This document shows positions 58,251 to 64,000 of a stretch of DNA of 64,000 nt, piece by piece. The stretch is from Micavibrio sp. (GTDB lineage Bacteria > Pseudomonadota > Alphaproteobacteria > Micavibrionales > Micavibrionaceae), in the NCBI GenBank assembly GCA_030824965.1, contig JAPJQV010000001.1, positions 1 to 64,000 of the forward strand, written 5' to 3'. The notes under the pieces were generated by a model, which was given only the letters and a program-made list of their open reading frames with translations, was not told where the DNA came from and searched no databases. Every line of letters starts with the position of its first letter. Position 1 is the stretch's first letter. Made by a program: the position numbers and the translations under genes.

Positions 58251-58430
58251 GTGAGATGGATAGCGTGAGTCGCTAAAAACCCAAACCGAAAACTGTGACG
58301 AGTCGGCAACAGTATTCAGAAAATTAACAATTCCGTTTTTCGAAAAAGAAATATTGTGTTATTGTCATACTTGCGCTAAATATCTGGCGTCAGTTTAAGA
58401 CGAAAATCTTTTTCTGTATCTACCTCATCA

Positions 58431-58518
58431 GGAAGCCGACCGGAATCACGGGAAGCTTCCAACAACCAAAACATGATTCACAAAAGCCCCGTCAATCGAA
58501 AGATTGGCGGGGTTTTTT
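58431..58518 (+). ncRNA. Structured leader or small RNA ahead of thrC, ending in a terminator
   Basis: A first stem GGAAGC (58431-58436) pairs with GCTTCC (58455-58460). Then comes an 11-bp terminator stem, CCCCGTCAATC (58487-58497) with GATTGGCGGGG (58502-58512), GAAA loop, one G-U pair and six T. The region from 58251 to 58430 is non-coding and AT-rich. The terminator lies 26 nt before thrC, so the RNA is either a free small RNA or an attenuated thrC leader. No Thr-rich leader peptide is found. Confidence 0.55.
58487..58518 (+). terminator. Rho-independent terminator upstream of thrC
   Basis: 11-bp stem, tetraloop GAAA, T6 (58513-58518). Strong. Ends whatever RNA starts in the 58251-58480 gap. 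Confidence 0.9.
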
Positions 58519-58544
58519 GTTCGGAATTGTGATAGAGAATTTAC

Positions 58545-59921
58545 ATGAAATATATATCGACACGCGGCATGGGCCAGCCAAAAACATTTACCGATGTGCT
58601 AATGGAAGGGCTTGCCCCCGATGGTGGGTTATATGTCCCGGAAGCCTTTCCAGCCCTTGATTTTAAAGGATTAAAAGGCGCTTCTTACATTGATGTTGCC
58701 GAAGCAGTCATTGCGCCTTTTATTGATTTTCCCAAGGATGATTTGCGTAAAATTCTCGAAGAGACTTATGCCGATGCGATCTTTGATTCAAAGGATATTG
58801 CGCCGCTTAAAAAGCTGGAAGACGGGTTCTATGTCATGGAACTTTTCCACGGCCCGACACTCGCGTTCAAGGATGTCGCTCTCCAGCTTCTCGGGCGTCT
58901 CTTCGACTATACATTAGAGAAATCCGGTAAGCGGCTGACGATTCTCGGCGCGACCTCCGGCGATACCGGGTCGGCGGCAATCGAAGCCTGCCAGGGAAGA
59001 AAAAATATCGAGGTTTTTATCCTCCATCCCTATAACCGGACATCTGAGATCCAGCGCCGCCAGATGACGAGCGTGATCGCCGACAATGTCCACAATATTG
59101 CCGTACAGGGAAATTTTGACGATTGCCAAGGCATCGTCAAACAGGCTTTCGGTGATAATGAAATCCATGAAAGGTTAAACCTGTCGGCGATCAACTCAAT
59201 CAATTGGGCCCGGATCATCGGCCAGACGGTCTATTACGTGCATGCCTGTTTGAGATTACTGGAAGAAGGTATCGATAACCCTTCCTTTGCCGTCCCAACC
59301 GGAAATTTTGGCAATATCTACGCTGCTTATGTGGCCAAACGAATGGGGGCTCCAATTGACAGGCTGGTCATCGGTTCCAACCGCAACGATATCCTGACCC
59401 GTTTCTTCGAAACCGGATCGATGACCCGTGAAGAAACCGTTCCCTCTTTATCACCCAGCATGGATATCCAGATTTCCAGCAATTTCGAGCGTTTCCTATT
59501 TGAAGTCACGGGACGCGATGGTGCGGTGATCAAATCCATGATGGAAGATTTCAAAGGGAAAGGCAGTTTCACCCTGCCGGACGACCAGTTGGCGGCAGCA
59601 AGGAGGGAATTCATGTCCTTCCGATGCCCGGACGGAGAGACAATCGAGACGATTGCCGAGATTTACAAAACCTATGGCGAGATCATCGATCCACACACGG
59701 CGGTCGGCGTCAACGCGGCGCTTCAATCCAAGGTAAGGCCGATCGTGGCGCTGGCCTGCGCCCATGCGGCCAAATTCCCGGACGCGGTCGAAAAGGCCAC
59801 GGGCCAGTATCCGTATTTGCCGGAACGCCTATCCGATTTGAAAGATCGCGAAGAGAAGTTCGAGATTCTGGCGAATAGTTTTGATGAAGTTAAAAAGTTT
59901 GTTTTTTCGAAACAACCCTGA
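58545..59921 (+). CDS. thrC: Threonine synthase
   Basis: ThrC, 458 residues, PLP enzyme that converts O-phosphohomoserine to threonine. The N-terminus MKYISTRGMGQPKTFTDVLM is typical; the PLP lysine is Lys109 in HGPTLAFKDVALQLLG; ILGATSGDTGSAAIEACQGR binds phosphate. The long (yeast/E. coli) subtype. Preceded by a terminator at 26 nt, followed after 38 nt by an M16 peptidase gene, a thrC-M16 order often seen in alphaproteobacteria. Confidence 0.96.
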   Translation: MKYISTRGMGQPKTFTDVLMEGLAPDGGLYVPEAFPALDFKGLKGASYIDVAEAVIAPFIDFPKDDLRKILEETYADAIFDSKDIAPLKKLEDGFYVMELFHGPTLAFKDVALQLLGRLFDYTLEKSGKRLTILGATSGDTGSAAIEACQGRKNIEVFILHPYNRTSEIQRRQMTSVIADNVHNIAVQGNFDDCQGIVKQAFGDNEIHERLNLSAINSINWARIIGQTVYYVHACLRLLEEGIDNPSFAVPTGNFGNIYAAYVAKRMGAPIDRLVIGSNRNDILTRFFETGSMTREETVPSLSPSMDIQISSNFERFLFEVTGRDGAVIKSMMEDFKGKGSFTLPDDQLAAARREFMSFRCPDGETIETIAEIYKTYGEIIDPHTAVGVNAALQSKVRPIVALACAHAAKFPDAVEKATGQYPYLPERLSDLKDREEKFEILANSFDEVKKFVFSKQP

Positions 59922-59959
59922 CGGCTTGAATAGATTCTGAAAATCTCTATCTTGGCGCT

Positions 59960-61219
59960 ATGACGACTAAAACGACGACCTTGGCTAACGGCCTGCGCAT
60001 TGTAACCGATACTGTCACGACCGTGGAAACCGTAGCGCTCGGCGTCTGGGCCGCCGTCGGCACGCGTCATGAGCAAATGTCCCAGAATGGCGTTGCCCAC
60101 ATGGTCGAACACATGCTGTTCAAAGGCACGCCTTCGATGAACGCCCAAAAAATTGCCGAAGTAATCGAAGATGTCGGCGGCAATATGAACGCCTATACGG
60201 GCCGTGAGATGACGGCTTATTATGTGCATCTGTTAAAAGAACATCTCGATCTTGCTTTAGAAGTTCTGGCGGATATCCTGCAAAACTCGACAATGCCCGA
60301 AGACGAGGTCGAGCGCGAGCGCGGCGTAATCCTGCAGGAAATAAAAATGTATGCCGACAATCCAGATCAGCAGGTTTTCGATAATTTTCAGGAAGCGGCT
60401 TATCCCGGACAAGCGCTCGGTGCGCCGGGTCTCGGTAGATCCGATATCATTGCCGCTATGCAGCGCGATACGTTATTCGACTATGTGAAAGCGCATTACG
60501 CGCCGTCAAAGCTGATTATTTCGGCGGCAGGCCCTGTCGATCATGACGAGTTTGTCGCCAAGGTCGAAAAACTTTTTTCCAGACTGCCAAATGGTTCAAA
60601 AGACGATTTCAGGGACGCGTGTTACAATCCTGTTCTATCTTTAAACGAAAAAGCGACAGAGCAATCGCATATTGTTCTCGGCTTTAAAGGCATCAAGCGT
60701 CTGGATGAGCGGTATTCTTCGATGCGCCTATTATCCGCTATTCTCGGCGGCGGCATGTCATCGCGGCTGTTTCAGGAGGTGCGCGAAAAACGTGGTCTTG
60801 TTTATTCTATCTATAGTTTCCATGACGCATTTCTGGATGACGGCTTGTTCGGCATTTACGCCGGAACCGGGCCGGAGCATCTGGAAGAAATGATGCCTGT
60901 GGTTTTGACCGAGCTGAAATCCATGGCCGATAGCGTTACCGATGCGGAACTATCCCGCGCCAAGGCGCAGATCAAAGCCGGAATGCTGATGGCGCGCGAG
61001 AGTATCATGACGAGATGTGACCAGCAGGCGCGGCACATGATCTATTTCAACAAGCCGTTTGACGTATCGACGCTGGTGCAAAAGATCGACGCGGTTCAGG
61101 CTAAAGATATTACGACCTTGGCGGCGGAGGTTTTTTCCAGCCAACCGACGCTCGCCGCAATCGGTCCGCTTGGCAATATGATGGATTATGACACCATCAG
61201 GCGGCAACTGGCCGCTTAA
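59960..61219 (+). CDS. M16-family peptidase, mitochondrial-processing-peptidase-like
   Basis: 419 residues, cytosolic (no signal peptide). The zinc motif HMVEH is at 47-51 (NGVAHMVEHMLFKGTPSM), with the distal Glu in VERERGVILQEIKMYADNPD. GGGMSSRLFQEVREKRGLVY is the R/Y substrate segment. This is the bacterial relative of the beta subunit of mitochondrial processing peptidase, commonly next to thrC. It is unrelated in sequence context to the periplasmic pair at 25723-28442. Its stop overlaps the dgkA stop by 4 nt. Confidence 0.93.
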   Translation: MTTKTTTLANGLRIVTDTVTTVETVALGVWAAVGTRHEQMSQNGVAHMVEHMLFKGTPSMNAQKIAEVIEDVGGNMNAYTGREMTAYYVHLLKEHLDLALEVLADILQNSTMPEDEVERERGVILQEIKMYADNPDQQVFDNFQEAAYPGQALGAPGLGRSDIIAAMQRDTLFDYVKAHYAPSKLIISAAGPVDHDEFVAKVEKLFSRLPNGSKDDFRDACYNPVLSLNEKATEQSHIVLGFKGIKRLDERYSSMRLLSAILGGGMSSRLFQEVREKRGLVYSIYSFHDAFLDDGLFGIYAGTGPEHLEEMMPVVLTELKSMADSVTDAELSRAKAQIKAGMLMARESIMTRCDQQARHMIYFNKPFDVSTLVQKIDAVQAKDITTLAAEVFSSQPTLAAIGPLGNMMDYDTIRRQLAA

Positions 61220-61581
61220 AAAGCGAGAATCATTCCCCAGGTCAGCGCAACGATCAGAATACCGAATAAAACCGCGGCGCTGCCCATGTCTTTCGAATCT
61301 TTCGACAATTCATGGTGATCGTATGAAATGCGATCGATAGCGCGTTCGATAGCCGTATTCAAAAGCTCGATGATAAGAAGCAGGAGGATGCTGCCGACGA
61401 GAAGTATTTTTTCAACTGCGGTATTGCCGATCCAAATCCCGGCGGGAATGAAAATGATCGAGAGATAAATCTCGGTCCGAAATGCTTCTTCGGTTTTCAT
61501 GCAGGAGCGAATGCCGTCCATGGAGAAAAAGAAAGCGTTATAAATCCTTCGGAGTCCGGTATTGTTGTGCGGCTTAGGCAT
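61216..61581 (-). CDS. dgkA: Diacylglycerol kinase
   Basis: DgkA, 121 residues, a trimeric three-helix membrane kinase that recycles diacylglycerol. NAFFFSMDGIRSCMKTEEAFRTE-type amphipathic helix, then LIIELLNTAIERAIDR with the catalytic Glu/Asn and SKDMGSAAVL are signatures. The ATG at 61581 is chosen; it overlaps the yqgE stop by 8 nt. The longer frame extends 13 codons into yqgE. Confidence 0.93.
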   Translation of the reverse strand: MPKPHNNTGLRRIYNAFFFSMDGIRSCMKTEEAFRTEIYLSIIFIPAGIWIGNTAVEKILLVGSILLLLIIELLNTAIERAIDRISYDHHELSKDSKDMGSAAVLFGILIVALTWGMILAF

Positions 61582-62143
61582 GTCCTGCGTTTCCCGATAA
61601 TCTTGCCGGATCAATACCATGGCGTGACATGGCGCGGGTCCAGCGATCTGTAATATCAGTATTGAAGATCAATTCGTAATCGGCATCAACCACAAGCCAT
61701 GCGTTATCAAGAATTTCCTGGGAGAGTTGCCCCGGTCCCCATCCGGCATAGCCGAGGGCAAAAAGCACATTTCTCGGCGATTGACCCTCGGCATAGGATT
61801 TCAGGGCTTCCAATGTACCGCTGACACCGAATTTATCGTTTACCTTGATCGTTTCGGCAGAATCATAATCCATCGTATGGAGCAAGAAACCACGCGATGT
61901 CTCCACGGGTCCGCCCATCATGACGGGCTCATCCGAGCGCTCCTGCGGTGGCGTATCAAGGCCGACCTCTGTAAAAAGATCACCCAGCACCATGCCGGCT
62001 AACTGGTGGTTCAGGACAATTCCCATAGAACCTTCTTCATTATCGGAACATATAAAGATGACCGCTTTATGAAAGCGCGGGTCATCCATGCCAGGCATGG
62101 CGAGCAATAATTTTCCTTTAAGGGAGGTGGCGTGGGTTTCCAT
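61574..62143 (-). CDS. yqgE: YqgE/AlgH family protein (UPF0301)
   Basis: 189 residues. The family signature is clear: LKGKLLLAMPGMDDPRFHKA, VIFICSDNEEGSMGIVLN, MMGGPVETSRGFLLH and GYAGWGPGQLSQEILDNAWL. Function is not firmly known. It precedes dgkA with an 8-nt overlap and is divergent from the peroxiredoxin gene across 63 nt. Confidence 0.95.
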   Translation of the reverse strand: METHATSLKGKLLLAMPGMDDPRFHKAVIFICSDNEEGSMGIVLNHQLAGMVLGDLFTEVGLDTPPQERSDEPVMMGGPVETSRGFLLHTMDYDSAETIKVNDKFGVSGTLEALKSYAEGQSPRNVLFALGYAGWGPGQLSQEILDNAWLVVDADYELIFNTDITDRWTRAMSRHGIDPARLSGNAGHA

Positions 62144-62206
62144 TTCGATTGACCTTCTTATCCTTTTAACTATGTTTACTTAACACACAAAGCAAGGAGC
62201 TTTTAC

Positions 62207-62698
62207 ATGCCTGTCCAAGTCGGCGATGCGATACCGGAAATCACCCTGAAACGGTTGGGAGAGCAAGGCATAGAAGAGCTAAACATCGCCGATTACATTG
62301 CGGATAAAAAGGTCGTAATCTTCGGGACGCCGGGCGCATTTACACCGGCTTGCGCACAAAAACACCTTCCCGGTTACATCATGAAAGCCGATCAGATCCG
62401 TGAAGAAGGCATTGATGAAATTATCTGTGTTTCCGTTAACGATCCTTTCGTCATGAAGCATTGGGGGGAGATTTCCAATGCGAGCGGCAAGGTTACGATG
62501 ATACCTGACTGGAACGCGTCGTTCGTGGAATCGCTGGGGCTGACGATGGATGGATCCGGTGCAGGTCTCGGCAAACGTTCGCAGCGATTCATGATGATCG
62601 TAGATAACGGTATTATACGCGATCTTCAGGTTGAAGAAAAAGGTGGCGATGTTACCGTTTCCAGCGCAGAGACTTGCGCACTTAAACTAGCGAACTAG
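62207..62698 (+). CDS. Peroxiredoxin, Prx5/hybrid type
   Basis: 163 residues, cytosolic. Peroxidatic Cys49 lies in FGTPGAFTPACAQKHLPGYI (family PGAFTPxC). A second Cys157 near the C-terminus (SSAETCALKLAN) fits the atypical 2-Cys Prx5 arrangement. The segment EIICVSVNDPFVMKHWGEI and MDGSGAGLGKRSQRFMMIVD are family hallmarks. Reduces peroxides with thioredoxin or glutaredoxin. Its stop overlaps the PBP stop by 4 nt. Confidence 0.94.
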   Translation: MPVQVGDAIPEITLKRLGEQGIEELNIADYIADKKVVIFGTPGAFTPACAQKHLPGYIMKADQIREEGIDEIICVSVNDPFVMKHWGEISNASGKVTMIPDWNASFVESLGLTMDGSGAGLGKRSQRFMMIVDNGIIRDLQVEEKGGDVTVSSAETCALKLAN

Positions 62699-64000
62699 TA
62701 AATCCCGCCCATACCGGTCCCTGTCGGACTGATAGGCGTCGGCGCGTTCGGGTTGGCATCAGGGTTCGGCTCCAGCATTTCAGAAGCCGGCAAAGGCTCG
62801 CTGACTTGCAAATTTTCAGACGCGGTTGACGATTTGATAGGGCCGTAATCGAGATTGTTATCCGGCTCGGTGCCCGGGATATAGGCTTCCCAGATCGCGT
62901 TCGGATCGGCAGGGCTGGTTGGTTTTCCTGTCGTGGCATTTACCTGAACCATACGGACACCGGGTGGAACGCGAAACGGCGTCGGCGTAACGTCTTTCAA
63001 CGCATTCTGGACGAAGTTCTTAAAGATTGGCACGGCGACGCTGCCGCCGGTTTCTTTGGCACCCAATGATTTCGGCTCATCGAAGCCGACAAAGACACCG
63101 ATAGCAAGATCGGGCGTAAAGCCGATAAACCATGCATCTTTAGAATCGTTGGTCGTACCTGTTTTTCCGGCCAGCGGTATATCGAGCGAAGCAAGCGCTT
63201 TGCCCGTGCCGCGCTGGACGACGCCTTCCAAAATGGAGACCATTTGATAGGTTGTGCGCGGGTCGCCGATTTGTTCGCGGGTATCCGGAATATCCGGCGT
63301 CGCCTGGCTTTCCCAGCGTACGAGCGGGCCGCATCCGGCGCAAGGACGATGATCGGCGTTTTCAACCGTCTCGCCATAGCGGTCCTGTACGCGGTCGATA
63401 AAGACGGGCGAGATTTTCTTGCCGCCATTGACGATCATGGCATAGCCGGTGGTAAGTTTCAGTAGTGTCGTTTCCGTCGAGCCGAGCGCATTGGCCAAAT
63501 GCGGTTTCATATTATCGTTAATGCCGAAATTCTTCGCATATTCGACGACGGTTTTGATGCCGATATCCTGCGCAAGACGAATGGTCATCAGATTACGAGA
63601 AGCCTCGACGCCGACGCGAAGCGGTGTCGGTCCATAGGTGCGGCCCGTATAGTTTTCCGGGTTCCAGACATTACCCGCAGAGTCGGTAAACGAAATCGGC
63701 GCATCGACGATCAATGAAGAGGGCGTGAACCCTTTGTCGAGCGCCGCCAGATAGATGAACGGTTTGAAGGCGGAGCCCGGCTGACGCTGGGCTTGTGTGG
63801 CGCGGTTGAAAGAGCTTTCGGCGAATTTCCAGCCGCCCTGCATGGCAAGAACGCGGCCAGACGCCGGTTCGATGGCAACCAATGCGCCTTCCACAGCCGG
63901 AATTTGACGAAGGCTATATTTGCCGGAATCGACATTCACTTCATCGCGGTTTTCAATTGGCGGCTCGACCATGATGATGTCGCCGGCGCGAAGCGGTTTA
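62695..64000 (-). CDS. mrcA: Class A penicillin-binding protein 1A (C-terminal part, 5' end outside window)
   Basis: About 435 residues in frame; the gene continues beyond 64000. This is the transpeptidase half: the SxxK catalytic motif in PGSAFKPFIYLAAL, the LRVGVEASRNLMTIRLAQ helix with its SxN, and the KTG box in LAGKTGTTNDSKDAWFIG. Upstream PLRAGDIIMVEPP is the OB-like domain typical of PBP1A. The glycosyltransferase domain must lie beyond the window edge. The C-terminus ends in a Pro/Asn/Gly-rich tail (PNPDANPNAPTPISPTGTG). Tail-to-tail with the peroxiredoxin gene. Confidence 0.93.
   Translation of the reverse strand, partial: KPLRAGDIIMVEPPIENRDEVNVDSGKYSLRQIPAVEGALVAIEPASGRVLAMQGGWKFAESSFNRATQAQRQPGSAFKPFIYLAALDKGFTPSSLIVDAPISFTDSAGNVWNPENYTGRTYGPTPLRVGVEASRNLMTIRLAQDIGIKTVVEYAKNFGINDNMKPHLANALGSTETTLLKLTTGYAMIVNGGKKISPVFIDRVQDRYGETVENADHRPCAGCGPLVRWESQATPDIPDTREQIGDPRTTYQMVSILEGVVQRGTGKALASLDIPLAGKTGTTNDSKDAWFIGFTPDLAIGVFVGFDEPKSLGAKETGGSVAVPIFKNFVQNALKDVTPTPFRVPPGVRMVQVNATTGKPTSPADPNAIWEAYIPGTEPDNNLDYGPIKSSTASENLQVSEPLPASEMLEPNPDANPNAPTPISPTGTGMGGIY

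Noticed and set aside
58473..58532. 19-codon frame crossing the thrC terminator, as an attenuator leader peptide
   Set aside because: It has no Thr codons and lacks a clear ribosome binding site, so classical threonine attenuation is not supported.
1..64000. CRISPR arrays, tRNA or rRNA genes, insertion sequences, prophage genes, toxin-antitoxin pairs or restriction systems
   Set aside because: No spaced direct repeats, tRNA T-loop patterns, transposase motifs or known defence domains were seen on either strand.

Overview
The window is chromosomal DNA of an alphaproteobacterium of moderate G+C. The evidence is the gene content and order: a full S10-spc-alpha ribosomal locus running into rplQ, degQ/degP, rarA, crcB, an RluA-family synthase and ATP12; a DUF3035 lipoprotein beside lspA and a pair of M16 peptidases; YqgE; a short-LID adenylate kinase; and a SAM-II-like leader. 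I cannot name the genus. A Micavibrio-like lineage would fit, but that is a guess.

Layout. Positions 1-14700 (+ strand) hold the end of tuf and 29 genes for ribosomal proteins, SecY, adenylate kinase and RNA polymerase alpha. Terminators and promoters split them into at least three units: rpsJ to rplO, secY-adk, and rpsM-rpsK-rpoA with rplQ behind a hairpin. Positions 14787-20381 (+) hold a periplasmic HtrA protease, rarA, crcB, a pseudouridine synthase, a small AsmA-like protein and ATP12, the last five closely packed. Positions 20378-33481 (- strand) form one long unit: ribF, ileS, lspA, a DUF3035 lipoprotein, two M16 peptidases, pgi, a pentapeptide-repeat protein, mutL and a small membrane protein. 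Positions 33482-36475 are looser: a GC-rich intergenic patch, a DUF2147 protein, a palindromic repeat, an orphan TolC-like lipoprotein and a 46-codon gene. Positions 36476-43893 (-) hold aat, accC, an unknown gene, accB, aroQ, a HAD protein with a Cys-rich tail, a PCu(A)C copper chaperone, a methyltransferase-like protein, a DsbA/ScsC-like thiol oxidoreductase and an M48 peptidase with TPR-like repeats. Positions 43964-64000 are mixed: rlmE, a large unknown protein, guaB, an OYE reductase, an RsmB-like methyltransferase, the metF-metE unit behind a SAM-II-like leader, divergent guaA, a small AT-rich insert, a BLUF protein, thrC, an M16 peptidase, dgkA, yqgE, a Prx5-type peroxiredoxin and the 3' part of a class A PBP.

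Most of the window is housekeeping. I see no CRISPR array, tRNA, rRNA, transposase, prophage or recognisable defence cassette. The most interesting signals are: (1) a 16-bp exact duplication of the guaA 3' end flanking an AT-rich membrane gene, which looks like a tiny island remnant or scar in a known integration hotspot and separates guaA from a BLUF photoreceptor gene; (2) a SAM-II-like leader before metFE with mutually exclusive pairings that could control a hairpin next to the ribosome binding site; (3) a pentapeptide-repeat protein whose two beta-helix blocks are separated by about ten copies of a different 14-15-residue repeat; (4) unknown genes at 38519-38878 (inside accBC) and 45010-47007.

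All family assignments come from reading the translated sequence against remembered family signatures. No database search was run.
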